DNA of 64,000 nucleotides from Peronospora farinosa (GCA_947646735.1 CANTFK010000990.1:434001-498000), one strand, 5' to 3'; counted from the first letter of the stretch, positions 8,919-20,062 are shown. Notes: generated from the sequence alone by a model not told the origin. Translations and numbers: made by a program.

Positions 8919-11378
8919 TCTATATAATAAAAGAATACTGTCTGTCTGTCTGTCCGTTTGATCCTTTTTCGGCATTCAAATTGGCTAAATTTTTTTCATT
9001 TCAATTTTGGATTGGCTGATTATGCATTTTGGCTGATTTTGCATTGGCAGAGTTTGCATGTTGCACTATTACTACATGTGCAGATATTCATATCAGAGAA
9101 TTAATGTGTCGTACTTCTGTCTATAACATCAATATACGAAACGATGGCACACATATGTGTTCAAATTCATCACTACATATTGCAATATCAAACGCAGCTT
9201 TTTATAATAATAAATGAGAGACATTCCTAATTTTTTTATTAAAACATGGGCTCAGTCCTCAAATGCCCAGTCCTCATATATACTTTATACCTTGGCATTG
9301 GCTAAATCAAGCGTTGTCATCAGGTTGTACTGGAATCAATTATATGACTCATATGTATTGTGTCATACTCATTTAGATTCCTCAATCAACCAGATGTTGT
9401 AAATTAAAAAGATGGGTACGATGTCAAAAGCAGGCTTCGCGCACCGTGTCGTCGAAACGACGGGTACAAATTGACCTTTGAAACGACAGGTACACTTTGC
9501 TCTTCTTACCCATTGGCTATCAACTATATTAATTTACTTGAGAAAACTGGATATATAATAAGGTAAAATGGTGGGCCAATATGCTATCAGCGTAAAATTT
9601 GCGCACCTATGTGTCGGAACGACGGATTAAGATCCTAAACCTTAGTATCAAAAGCTGCATACAGACTGAAAGTAGCATAAAAACTGATTGACACACCAAC
9701 ATTCGGTCCTTTCCATTTGATTTATTTATATTTATGGTTCGCTCGGACCTTTCCGTCACAACGTCGGATGAACACAATTACTTATTTGCATTAACGTAAG
9801 CAAATTTCCATCACTTATATTTTGAATTAGTAATATGTATCAGGTATAGCAATAAATTTCGTCGGACATCCATTTATAGAAATGGGTATCATGACTAGAA
9901 TTTGTATAGTAATGTCCATTAGTCCATCATGCTATATAATTAAATGGAAATTGCACGAAACGATGGATACACACTGCATTTTATACCCATCACTATAACC
10001 TTAGCCGACCCGATTTATTAAGTAAATGATGCATATATATATACTACTTCGCACTGTCGGAACGACCGGTGAATGCCCTAACGAAACGCTGCGTTAAAGT
10101 TGGCCATATCTATTAGCGTAACTTTTGCACGCATGTCCAACGGATGAACACTCAAGCAAATCACTGCGCTTCAGGTGCCTATATAATCTAATATGCACCG
10201 TCGGAACGACAAATAAACATCCTAGCAGATTGTTGCGCATAAAAAACCTGCATATACAACTTTGTACCGTTGGAACGACGGGTGATCAAATGAAACCTTT
10301 ACGAAGCGACGAGTACACGTTGACCTATATATCCATCTATACCCTGAGTCAATTCAATCATTTAACGTTAAATGATGAGCTTACAGGTCAAAAGGCAGAC
10401 CATGTTCGTCTAAACGACGGGTGAACACCCTAACTTTCAAAACGATAGGTATACATTGACCTTTATACACATTACCTTTGATACGTATGTAATTACCTAA
10501 GTCAATATACGGTCAGCGCCAAATTTGTGCACCTATCGGTCGAAACGACGGGAACACTCCTTTATATGTATAAATAATAGCATTAAACCATGTCCGTCGG
10601 AACGACGGGTACACACCCTAGTAATAAAAGAATACTGTCTGTCTGTCTGTTTGATCCTTTTCCGGCATTCGGATTGGTTACTTTTGCATTATTTGCTAAT
10701 TTTGGATTGGCTGTTTTTGCATTTTGCACGAAAATTACTTGAGCTAAGTGCGTCTGGGTACATGTTTCCTATATATAATTAAGTCACGAAACGATGCGTT
10801 TCAACCTTCATAACCATCATTACATATAGCTATATCAACACAGCTTTTATGAATTTTAGATGAAACACATGCTTTTTATTCGTTTCAATCCATGGGCTCA
10901 GTGCTCAAGTAATACTTAAGAAGTTGGCAAAAGTAAGCGTTGTCATCAGATTAAAGTGACTTCGACTCAAATTTAATGCATCATTCGTATCAATTTCAAT
11001 TCATGGGCTCCGTACCCAGATAATACACGAGGAAGTTGGCAAAAGCAAGCGTTCTTATCAAATTTTATTAGAGGTATAAGTGATGTGACCCATATGTGTT
11101 GTATTTGTATTTTGTATATATTGTTACATGGGCAGATCTTCATAAAAGAGTGTCCATATGTCGTGCTTCTATCTATAAAATGTATATACGAAACGATGGC
11201 ACACATAAATGATCATATTCATCGTCTATATAATAAAAGAATTATGTCCGTCCGTCCGTAGTGCCTGAGTCAACCAAATATTCTAAGGTAAAAAAGATGG
11301 GTACGAATATCAAAAAAGTAGACTTTACTCACCATGTCCGTCGAAACGACAGGTACACACTGACCTTCCTACACATTG
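8919..11378 (+). repeat. Cluster of non-autonomous Helitron ends
   Basis: No gene is supported here. TCTATATAATAAAAG, followed by a TGTC/CTGT or GTCC microsatellite, occurs at 8919 and 11225, and a shortened form at 10622. Hairpin-like words around GTCGGAACGACGG recur about ten times: near 8770, 9448, 9614, 10054, 10201, 10267, 10408, 10537, 10594 and 11338. The copy at 10594-10621 has a perfect stem and ends CTAG. Phrases such as GGATTGGCTGATT and TTTTCCGGCATTC recur after each 5'-like start. The best reading is several nested, truncated relatives of one Helitron family. Confidence 0.7.
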
Positions 11379-12019
11379 TGTAACGGGGTTACACGACGGT
11401 TGTAGCGTCTTTCCGAGAGTTTACGCTTAAACTCTCCTTTCTATTGCATATAATGCATTATTATACTTCTCTTTAGAGAGGTATTAAGTATGAGCGTTAT
11501 AATACGGTATTCGGTAATACCGTATCTTATCGATTGGGATTCGATAAATCACTAACGCTGTATTAAGTACATCATACACAGATGTTTAGACGATACGTCG
11601 TCCAATAGCAAAGTCTGCATATAATAATTACTATTATAGTAATTAATCTAGTGTAGTGTACTTAGAGTAGGACTATTCATAAAATCTTAAAGCATAAATA
11701 TAATCAGTTCTCCTTTTGAGTTTAAGATCGCAAGTCGTTCTGACTTGTTCTCTTGTGCACTTCGTGCGTTGGTTCTCTGAACCCCTAAGCTTCTAGCTTG
11801 TTCTTGCACTCTGTGCGTTGGTTCTCTGAACCTTAAGCATATTGCTTTATTGACTAAAAGTCTCTTTCCTAATTCCTTAGAACAGGGTGACTTTAAGTCG
11901 TTTAATTAGTTCCTTAGAACTAAGTGGCTTTTAGCCTTCACTCTATTTAGTTCTCTAGAACTAAGAGGCTTCCAGCCGAAAGTCTTCCTCTGGTTAAAGA
12001 GCTGTATAGCTCCGCTACA
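11379..12019 (+). repeat. Ty3-A 5' LTR
   Basis: The LTR begins TGTAACGGGGTTACA and ends CCGCTACA. It matches 18670-19307, almost identically over the first ~350 bp but with much more divergence after about 11745. It is followed two bases later by the primer site. Confidence 0.9.
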
Positions 12020-12021
12020 CT

Positions 12022-12038
12022 TGGTAGCACTTGTAGTC
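12022..12038 (+). promoter_or_regulatory. Ty3-A primer binding site
   Basis: TGGTAGCACTTGTAGTC starts three bases after the LTR. TGG is complementary to a tRNA 3' CCA. Similar sites follow the LTRs of the other Ty3 elements in this window, so one tRNA probably primes all of them. I cannot name it from sequence alone. Confidence 0.65.
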
Positions 12039-12079
12039 AATCCTACACCTGAGTCCTTAAAGACTGACCCTCTGTGAGA

Positions 12080-13081
12080 ATGAAGAATCAAAATCACCTC
12101 TCTGAGGCACAACGACTCGCCTTAGATAAACTATCTGCGTTCGTTGGGCCCGATCAAATCGAGGCCCTTTTGACATAAGGCCCCGAGGTTCTAAATGCTC
12201 GCCTTGAGGCCTTTATGCGTTATGAGGCAACGCTCCTCGGGCAGGTCCATGACCAGGCAGCGTCAGCCGCGCCTATACAGTACATTCCGGTACCTGTGAC
12301 CGATGCAGAGCCAAAGGCTCGTCCACTTGTTTTAAGTGTCGAGACCTTCGAGGGGAAGGAGGGAGAGAATCTTCTCCTCTGGATCCGAGAAGTTGAAATG
12401 GCAATGAATGCCGCCATGCTTGTATCCGATAAGCAACGAGTTGGCTTGGCCATTTCTAAGCTCGGTGGAAGAGCTAGAGAGTGGGCTCTAACGAGCGATG
12501 TCTCTGTAAATGCTGCATTTCCCACATGGGAAATGCTTAAAAAGCAATTAACTTGTGTGTTTGCACCGCCTAATCAGGCTTATCGTGTGCGCTCACGCTT
12601 CCTAGCTACCCGACAGGGTAAGAAAGAATTGTCGGACTATGTCCAAGAGTTGAGAACTCTCATTGCTGCTATGCAGCAGGACCCACTGGCAGAGGAAGTC
12701 CGAGTAACCATTTTTATGGAAGGACTTCGCACTGGGGTCGCCAGGACGGAAGTTTTCCGTGTCCAGCCTTCAACTTTTGAGGAGGCAGTAAGCGTAGCGT
12801 TTAACGCTGAATTTAATTATAAATCTGCTCGATATGGTCTGCCCTGGTATCAATCAAATACCTCTAATAGGGCGGAACCCATGGATCTCAGCCATGCTGA
12901 AGAAGCTGAGCTTCAAGCTGCTGAACAGCAAGGTAGCATCCGTAGATGTTATATGTGCGGAAGCACTAGGCATCTCCGCCCTAGCTGTCCGTTGCGAAAG
13001 CAACGTTCAAATCGGCAAAGCCGAAACCCTGCTCCTAGCCAAAAGGCGAGCACCGCAGGGGAAAATGTCGACTCCCAGTAG
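12080..13081 (+). pseudogene. Ty3-A gag with an early nonsense codon
   Basis: The frame opens with an ATG at 12080, meets TAA at 12176-12178 after 32 codons, and then stays open in the same frame to 13079. The capsid-like retrotransposon gag region spans about 12340-12830. A CCHC zinc knuckle ([14 protein letters not shown], spacing C-x2-C-x4-H-x4-C) lies near the C terminus at about 12945-12990. Gag forms the virus-like particle and the knuckle packages RNA. Apart from the nonsense codon the gene looks complete. Confidence 0.85.
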
Positions 13082-13239
13082 GCGCGGGGCGCCCTACTGG
13101 GAAAGAACTAAGTTCTGTTGAATCTTTAGGAGGTAAAGGTAAACAGGGCTTAGCCCCAGGTGGTTCTGTGGATGCTCCCATAGAACAAAATTACAAGCCA
13201 GGCATGTTGATTGTGTCGGCAACCGTTAAGGGTTTTGAG

Positions 13240-16108
13240 AAACCATGGTAAATTTTAATTGACTCAGGGGCGTCAGGGAATTATGTCCGACGTCGCTCCC
13301 TTGAGGGGGAGTCAGCTGTATGCTGAGGCGCTAGAAGCGCAAGAGGGTGACAGTATAACCGTACGTCTCGCGACCGGTGTACGTGTCACCGTTCCTAAAG
13401 TTCCGTTGAACTTAGGTTTGAAGTTCTTAGACTTCAGTAGCGTTGAACGCTGTCTTGTCCTAGATTTGGACTCGAGATATGATCTAATTCTCGGTATGGC
13501 CTGGCCGAAACGCCATGAGCCGTGGATCGATTGGAGATCCAAAACTTTAGGCGCAACGCGCAATGATCCTAGCGAAGCTTTGGAGAGTAATGAATCCACC
13601 TTCGCTAGAAAACAAAAGTGCTATTGGCGCGAGCCATTAACTGATTCAGTTAGTGTGCTGGACATTGGAGTGTCTGAGTTGATAAACTCCGATGTCAACA
13701 ATAATAGTGTCGAGCAGAGCTCAATGACACTTAGTGGAACGGCACGTATTCCGTTGAGTGATACTCAAAGTAATATTGAGACACTGGATGTCGGTAATGA
13801 CATCGGCTCTCGTATAGAGCAAGTGAAGGTCGATGACCTTGTTAGTGATATTGGCTGTAAATGCGATTTACTGGATGTCGGTAATGACATCGGCTCTCGT
13901 ATAGAGCAAGTGAAGGTCGATGACCTTGTTAGTGATATTGGCTGTAAATGCGATTCACTGGATGTCGATAATGACATCGGCTCTCGTATAGAGCAAGTGA
14001 AGGTCGATGACCTTGTTAGTGAAGTCACTGGTACTAGTGACCCACTGTGTGTCGGTAATGACATCGGCCCTCGCATAGGGCAGGTTAAGGTCAAGGAATC
14101 TGTTGACCTTGGGGACGATAACATCCCAAGTACTTTGAAGAGTACGGTCTCGTCAAGGAGACGGCAGCGTCGTCAGATGGCGGCTGCGAGACGCAAAGCG
14201 TCTGTTTTATCGCATAGTAATGTCAATGACCAGTTGTACACCCTGGTCAACGGAGTGACAGGTGATGTAGATGGTGAGGTTGACCTTGAGGCCCTCCCAT
14301 CATTAAATGCTCTTTTAGAGCTAGACGAAATGTCTGTGGATGAATTTCATCAGGCCTTGAAGGCAGGTGCTCTATCCGATATGGTGGTCATTCGACCTAA
14401 CCTCGAGTTGAACTCATCCTCGCTTGTCGATGAGACAGTCCTTGAAGATACCAAAGCGGCACTAAGTGCACGTAGTGGGGCATTTATTCTGAAAAACCCT
14501 TCAGATCCCTACTATCCTTTGGTAAAGGAATTCCAGGACGTGGTGTGTCACGATCCACCGTCGGTTCTACCACCTGATAGGGGCGTACGTCATGAAATTG
14601 ACTTGGTTCCCGGAACCAAATACTGTGTAACACGGCAGTGGCCTTTACCCAAAGAACAGTGTGACGTCATTGACGAGTTCTTTCGTGCAAAGCACGCGGC
14701 GGGCATGGTGCGTGAGAGTAAATCCCCGCACTCGACACCCACTTTCTGTGTTAAGAAACCAAATGGTAAATGGCGTATTGTTCATGCTTATAATAAGCTC
14801 AATGCGGCCACTATACCTGCACAGACACCGATACCTAGAAAGGATGTTCTTCAGAACAATATGGTCGGTTGTACCATGTACAGTGCGCTCGACTTAGTCG
14901 ATGGTTATTACCAATTGCTCATGCGAGCTAGTGATATTCCGCTTACTGCTGTTAGTACTCCGAGCGGTATGCTCTGGGAGTGGTTAGTGATGCCCCAGGG
15001 GCTATCTAATGCTCCGGCTACGTTTAACCGTTTGGTGACGCAATTGTTTCGACCCCATCGAAGTTATGCACAGACGTATTTTGATGACATTTTTGTCCAT
15101 AGCCGAGCTGAACATGGGCGGTCAGATATTGAGAACCATATTGTTCATTTACGAGCAGTGCTCGAGTGCATGCGCACTAATAAATTATATGCTAAAGCAT
15201 CTAAGTGCATCTTCGGGGCCGAAGAGATTCCCTTTCTAGGGTGCTTCATTGGGAAGCGGGGCCTACGAGCGGATCCCGCCAAAGTCAAAGCCATAGTCGA
15301 TTGGCCTGTTCCACAGTCTCAGAAGGACTTGCGTAAATGGCTTGGCTTTGCCAATTACTTACACAAGTATAGCGAGAATTACGCTGATATGGCTCGGCCG
15401 TTATCCAATCTCCTTAAAAAGGATGTGGAATGGTGTTGGCATGCTCAACACGAAGATGCTTTTCAAGCGGTGAAGGCGAGCCTTCTACATGCTCCTATTT
15501 TGGCTTTGCCAGACCCTGACCGACCGTTTAGCGTCGTCTGTGACGCATCGGACTTTGCCATTGGCAGTGCTCTGTTACAATCAGATGATGAAGGCCGTGA
15601 GCGTGTAATCGCTTTTAAATCTCGCCAGCTGAAAGCTGCAGAAAAGAACTATCCAGTTCATGACAAAGAGCTACTTGCGATGAAGTATGCCCTGGTCAAA
15701 TTCAGAGTTCATCTGCTGGGCTCAAAGCCTTTTGTGATCTATACCGATCATGCGTCGTTACGCACTGCGACTCAGTCTTCCCATATCTCGCAGAGAATGG
15801 CCAGATGGCTGTCATTCTTTGCCGAATATAATTTTGAGGTGAAATATAAGCCGGGCAAGCAAAATGCTTTGGCTGATGTGTTGTCACGCAGACCTGACTA
15901 TGAGCTTGCTCATGTGACGATGTTGTCGTCTTCTATCACCGATCTCATTCGTACGGCGTATGCTAAAGATGATAACTGTATAGCGTTGCTACATGCTCTT
16001 GGCAGTGAGGAATTAAAGACTCGGACATTAAATTGTCGGCACGATTACGTGCGAGCCTCCATCGATATTCTATCGATCAGGGGCTGTTGTACTATCGTAC
16101 AGATGTAG
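13240..16108 (+). pseudogene. Ty3-A protease, reverse transcriptase and RNase H
   Basis: The retropepsin motif LIDSGAS is at 13255-13275, preceded by a stop at 13249-13251 and followed by a frameshift in a G-run near 13301. From there one frame runs to 16108. LILGMAW (about 13486-13506) marks the end of the protease. Then come a tandem-repeat linker, RT with the catalytic YFDDIFVHS (about 15077-15103), and RNase H with [12 protein letters not shown] and YTDHASLR. The domain ends with [11 protein letters not shown] (about 15869-15901). A frameshift at about 16035-16080 separates it from integrase. RT copies the element RNA to DNA and RNase H removes the template. Confidence 0.92.
13784..14131 (+). 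repeat. In-frame 87-bp tandem repeat, 4 units
   Basis: Units of 87 bp (29 residues, core [18 protein letters not shown]) start at 13784, 13871, 13958 and 14045. The first two are almost identical and the last is diverged. The array lies between protease and RT. Part of the same repeat is visible at about 49400-49510 in the minus-strand relic. Confidence 0.9.
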
Positions 16109-17565
16109 CGAATCCTCCGCGTATTGTAGTTCCTCATGACGAGGACCTGAAGCATCGTATCCTCTATGAGGTACATGACACCGCCATCGGTGGTCATTTG
16201 GGTCGTGAAAAGACCTATGGGGCAGTATGCCAAAGTTATTGGTGGCCCAAATTATACAAATGGGTGAGTACATATGTGCGCACGTGTAAAACGTGTCAAC
16301 GGGTGAAACCCTCGCCCCATTCGGCAGCGCCGCTGGCTAGCTTGCCTATTCCCACTGGGTGCTGGGAGTCCATTAGTATGGACTTTGTATTTAGCCTACC
16401 GAAAGATTCGCATGGCAATACAGGTATTGTGGTCTTTGTTGACCGTTTGAGCAAGATGGCTCACTTAGCGGCTGTGCCAGATTCGATCGATGGTATGGGT
16501 ACAGCGGAGCTGTTTATCGATCGGGTGTTTCGCCAACATGGCTTGCCAGTGGCAATTGTTTCTGATCGTGATCCTCGTTTTACGAGTAAATTTTGGAAGT
16601 CCGTCTTCCAGGTGCTGGGCACTCGTTTGGACATGTCCACGGCGGATCATCCGCAGACCGATGGTCAAACTGAACGCATAAATCGCGTTGTTGAAGATAT
16701 CCTACGCAGCGTTTGTGCTGAAACGCCTAAGCGTTGGAGCGCTATGCTCCCTGTAGTTGAGTTTGCTCTCAATAACTCCGTGCACGCCTCCACCGGCTAC
16801 ACTCCGTTCTATGTGAATGGTCTTACACACCCACGCGTTCCGTTAACGCTACCACCGAGTGGTTCAGGGCTTGGTGGGGGAGAGGTTGCCGATCGGCTTG
16901 CTGATGTCAGCCCTAATACTGTTAAGAAGCAGGTAAATGCGTTTCTCGCAACGCGACTAAATGTCTTACGACATGTGCAAGATGCAATGGCTGATAGTCA
17001 AGATAAACAAAAGGAATATGCAGATGCGAAAGGCAGAGGTTGTATTTATGATTATGAGGTCGGAGACCAAGTATTACTTAATGCTAAAAACCTACCTACC
17101 AATGTAGTATCCGCTGTCTATAAGACGAAGTTGCGTCCGCGCTTTATCGGACCCTTTAAGGTCATTGCCAAGAAAGGCACAGCGTATACGCTTAACTTGC
17201 CGCGCAAATTGCGTACACATCCTGTGTTCTATGTAGCCATGCTGAAACCTTATCGGGATCCGTCCCAAGTAAACGTTAAGGCGCTCGCGCCGAGCCCATT
17301 GGCATTGTCGCGGGACGAAGCATCTGCGCCAACATGTCAAGCTGACCCTGCATTCGGGTCCGACTCTCTTCCAGGGACTCAAGCCGGGAGTTCATCGTCT
17401 GCCTCTCCTCACGAAGGTCCGCACCTCCTGAACAAGCTCGGCATGAGCTTGTTCCGATACACCGACCTCCTCCTCCTTTGCTCGATGCGCAGGGGAACCT
17501 GCAGTTCCATGTGGAGCGTCTACTGCAGAAGCGTCGCCGCCATGGTCAAAACCAGTATCTGGTGA
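16033..17565 (+). pseudogene. Ty3-A integrase
   Basis: An HHCC zinc-binding N-terminus is visible: His-x-His in HDTAIGGHLG, then CKTCQ. The DDE core follows with Asp in SMDFV, Asp in SDRDPRF and Glu in TDGQTERINRV. The GPY/F module (RFIGPFKV, then HPVFYVAMLKPY) closes the domain at about 17240. After about 17400 the frame no longer resembles integrase, and the real continuation (chromodomain) is in another frame at 17478-17702. Integrase inserts the cDNA into the host genome. The catalytic triad is intact, but the gene is cut off from pol and from its targeting domain by frameshifts. Confidence 0.9.
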
Positions 17566-18558
17566 AATGGCGGGGTTATCCCGAATCATGGAATTCATGG
17601 GAATTTGAGACTCCCCTTCGGCAGGATTGCCCGTACGCCGTGGACGTTTTTGAGCGTCGTGCGCAGGGTCTGTCTGTTGGCGCTGACGCTTCTCACCAGT
17701 AAGGGTGAGGGCAGGCGGGTTAGCGGCCTCGGGCTGTCGTGAACTCGCGGCTACAGGGGTAGCCGAAACATTGGGCTGCTGGGCAGCAGGCGCATCATGC
17801 GTTCGTTGGGATTTCAATTTTCCCCGGGCCTTCAATTTAGCGTAATCATAACGCATCTTCCGCTCAAGTCGAACATCTGCCACATCGGCACTTGCCCGTA
17901 GGGCCCACATGCTGCTTAAACGTCGCGCATAATGCGCCCAGCGGCTGAAAGCCGTGTCTTCTTCTTTCTCGGTTTCCCCCGCGAACAGAAGGATGGGAAC
18001 ACCCTTTATGGGAGGGACTGGCGCACCGCGCACTTGCCTATTAAGGCGTGCCAAGTATTGGCTTTGTGTAGTGATGTGGGGTTCTAGATATCGTTGTCGA
18101 AGTGCCGTGCGTGTGGCAACATCCTCAGGTGAAATGGCCTCAGGCCCAATGGTCCAACCAGAAAGGGAATGCCCAGATGCTTCCTTTAGGCGTTCTTCCA
18201 CCGTAGGTGGCTTGAACCTGTACTGTCGGTGGCCCTGCAGTCTTGTCATATTCTTCGCTCGGCGCTTGGCGCCTTCCTCTTGGTCGATGGACCGCTGTTG
18301 CTGCTCGTCGAGTGGGTTAGTAACCGTCGCCGTTGATGATACGTCAGGCGGGTCACGTAATGCTGTTAGCGCATCTGCTGCACCACGTTCAGGGAACGGA
18401 TTCGGTGCATGACGAGTGTCATCTTCACCCGTGAGGATGGATAAAGGGGACCCATCGGGTCCCACAAAGACGGTGTCACTTTCGTAATCAACCGCTTCGT
18501 CAAGGTCGTCTTCAATGAGGTCCCGAAGAGTCTGTGACTCACTGCCGGGAGGCGTCAT
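17392..18558 (-). CDS. Antisense ORF of Ty3-A, 388 codons, unknown function
   Basis: A clean minus-strand frame runs from the ATG at 18558 to the stop at 17392, opposite to the element. It starts 111 bp inside the 3' LTR, and its last ~300 bp overlap the chromodomain and integrase tail on the other strand. The protein is hydrophilic. It has an acidic N terminus (LIEDDLDEAVDYESD), a central region rich in Arg, Leu and Trp (YLARLNRQVRGAPVPP, FSRWAHYARRLSSMWALR), a basic stretch (RLERKMRYDYAKLKARGK) and a Pro/Ala/Gln-rich low-complexity tail with basic clusters (KRPRR). I recognise no domain. It is intact although every sense gene is broken. Transcription would have to start in or near the 3' LTR, in antisense. 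Confidence 0.6.
   Translation of the reverse strand: MTPPGSESQTLRDLIEDDLDEAVDYESDTVFVGPDGSPLSILTGEDDTRHAPNPFPERGAADALTALRDPPDVSSTATVTNPLDEQQQRSIDQEEGAKRRAKNMTRLQGHRQYRFKPPTVEERLKEASGHSLSGWTIGPEAISPEDVATRTALRQRYLEPHITTQSQYLARLNRQVRGAPVPPIKGVPILLFAGETEKEEDTAFSRWAHYARRLSSMWALRASADVADVRLERKMRYDYAKLKARGKLKSQRTHDAPAAQQPNVSATPVAASSRQPEAANPPALTLTGEKRQRQQTDPAHDAQKRPRRTGNPAEGESQIPMNSMIRDNPAISPDTGFDHGGDASAVDAPHGTAGSPAHRAKEEEVGVSEQAHAELVQEVRTFVRRGRR
17478..17702 (+). pseudogene. Ty3-A integrase chromodomain (out of frame)
   Basis: The stretch FHVERLLQKRR, QNQYLVKWRGYPESWNSWE and a final VFE helix matches a chromodomain, including the aromatic residues that line the methyl-lysine pocket (Tyr, Trp, Trp). 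In chromoviruses this tail directs insertion to histone-marked chromatin. It lies about 240 bp after the GPY/F module, frameshifted from integrase, and ends at the stop at 17700-17702. Confidence 0.85.
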
Positions 18559-18655
18559 GTTATGTGCCGTGAACAAACCGTGAGGTTGTAAACGTTTGCT
18601 AAAGCACTACCTCTACGAGGAAAGATGTCGAGTGACATTCTATGGGAACGTCAGT

Positions 18656-18669
18656 CTGGTGGGGGAGGG
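18656..18669 (+). promoter_or_regulatory. Ty3-A polypurine tract
   Basis: GGTGGGGGAGGG lies directly against the 3' LTR start (TG at 18670). It is the expected primer for plus-strand DNA synthesis. Confidence 0.75.
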
Positions 18670-19307
18670 TGTAACGGGGTTACACGACGGTTGTAGCGTC
18701 TTTCCGAGAGTTTACGCTTAAACTCTCCTTTCTATTGCATATAATGCATTATTATACTTCTCTTTAGAGAGGTATTAAGTATGAGCGTTATAATACGGTA
18801 TTCGGTAATACCGTATCTTATCGATTGGGATTCGATAAATCACTAACGCTGTATTAAGTACATCATACACAGATGTTTAGACGATACGTCGTCCAATAGC
18901 AAAGTCTGCATATAATAATTACTATTATAGTAATTAATCTAGTGTAGTGTACTTAGAGTAGGACTATTCATAAACTCTTAAAGCATAAATATAATCAGTT
19001 CTCCTTTTGAGTTTAAGATCGCAAGTCGTTCTGACTTGTTTATCTTGTGCACTTCGTGCGCTGGTTCTTTGAACCTTTAAGCTTCTAGCTTGTTCTCACA
19101 CTCTGTGCGTTAAGGTTCTCTGAGCCTGAAGCTTATTGCTTGTAGACTAAATGTCTCGTTCCTTAGAACAGGGTGACTTCTTACTCGTTTGATTAGTTCC
19201 TTAGAAATAAGTGGCTTTTAGCCTTAACTCTATATAGTTCTGTAGATATAAGAGGATTTCAGCCTAAAAGTCTTCCTCTGACGAAAGAGATGTGCAGCTC
19301 CGCTACA
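18670..19307 (+). repeat. Ty3-A 3' LTR (mosaic)
   Basis: It begins TGTAACGGGGTTACA and ends CCGCTACA. The first ~350 bp are nearly identical to the 5' LTR. The remainder is closer to the LTR of the minus-strand relic at 51050-51700; for example GATGTGCAGCTCCGCTACA and GCTTATTGCTTGTAGACTAAA are shared with the relic, not with the 5' LTR. Confidence 0.88.
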
Positions 19308-19309
19308 CT

Positions 19310-19447
19310 GACTAATTATGCAAAGATTGGATACGCGTCTCTTTAGAAGCATATCCTTACGTTCGAGCTTAAAATTTAGTTATACTCTCTGGTAACGTCT
19401 GTTTAAAGCGTCACCATGACGCCCAGTTTTAACTGGCGTCATCCTCG
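19310..19447 (-). repeat. Inverted fragment of a Ty3-B family LTR
   Basis: This is the reverse complement of part of the Ty3-B LTR. TTATGCAAAGATTGGAT and GCGTCTCTTTAGA match the complement of 26668-26705 better than they match the neighbouring arm. With 19494-19630 it forms a palindrome with arms of about 135 bp and a spacer of about 45 bp. Confidence 0.8.
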
Positions 19448-19943
19448 TTGACTGTGACCCACCTTCGTGAATGTGATATTCATGGATGGATTCACATTCG
19501 ACGGGGATGACGCCAGTTAGGACTGGGCGTCATGGTGACGCTTCAAACAGACGTCATCAGCGAGACTAAATGTATTTAAGCTCGCATGTAAGGATACGAT
19601 TCTAAAGAGACTCGTATTTGAACTTTACATTTAACCAATCAGCAGTTAGATATATATCTAAGTATTTTTTTACTAGATATTTGTCAGACTTGAATTTGCT
19701 CAACATATTTCACTGCGCACGAGAAGCTAAATAAGCTTCTGTTTGTCGTTAGTGAAGCCCTTGTCTTAAATGTTCGTTGCGCGCTTCGACTAAAGCGACC
19801 GGCAACGGTCAGTACAGTGCTTTAGTGCCGACCAACACCATTACCACCGCACGCGGAGGTAAGGCGATCGAACCGCTTCCTCGCGCTGTTTGAAGGTGTT
19901 ATGATCGTAGCACGTGGCAGCTTCGTTGAAGTGCCCTTTTAAA
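19448..19943 (+). repeat. Ty3-B 5' LTR, 5'-truncated
   Basis: It aligns with about 26520-26993 (GTGAATGTGATATTCATGGATG against GTGAATGAGATATTCATTGATG, CGACCGGCAAC in both, then CGCACGGAGG against CGCACGCGGAGG). The first ~110 bp of the LTR are missing, and an inverted LTR fragment lies there instead. Confidence 0.75.
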
Positions 19944-19945
19944 CT

Positions 19946-19963
19946 TGGTAGCACCAGTAGTCC
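19946..19963 (+). promoter_or_regulatory. Ty3-B primer binding site
   Basis: TGGTAGCACCAGTAGTCC follows the LTR end and shares the TGGTAGCAC...GTAGTC pattern with Ty3-A. Confidence 0.6.
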
Positions 19964-20062
19964 TTCCCACGACCCGTCTCTCTGAGCGTGCGTGCTGATA
20001 CGGATGACCCACAATGGGTTGAAGGGATTTTCCTCACCTCTTCTAACATCATAGGGAGTTAG

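Larger units (their letters stand above)
11379..19307 (+). mobile_element. Ty3/gypsy element A (chromovirus-like), decayed
   Basis: The order is 5' LTR, primer site, gag, protease, RT, RNase H, integrase, chromodomain, antisense frame, purine tract, 3' LTR, which is complete Ty3/gypsy (chromovirus) architecture. Gag carries a nonsense codon, protease a nonsense codon and a frameshift, pol a frameshift before integrase, and the chromodomain is in another frame. The flanks CATTG and CTGAC do not form a target-site duplication. Relics of the same family lie at 26994-28402 and 49400-51700. Confidence 0.92.

Noticed and set aside
11374..19312. Target-site duplication of Ty3-A
   Set aside because: CATTG and CTGAC do not match, also with shifts of one or two bases.
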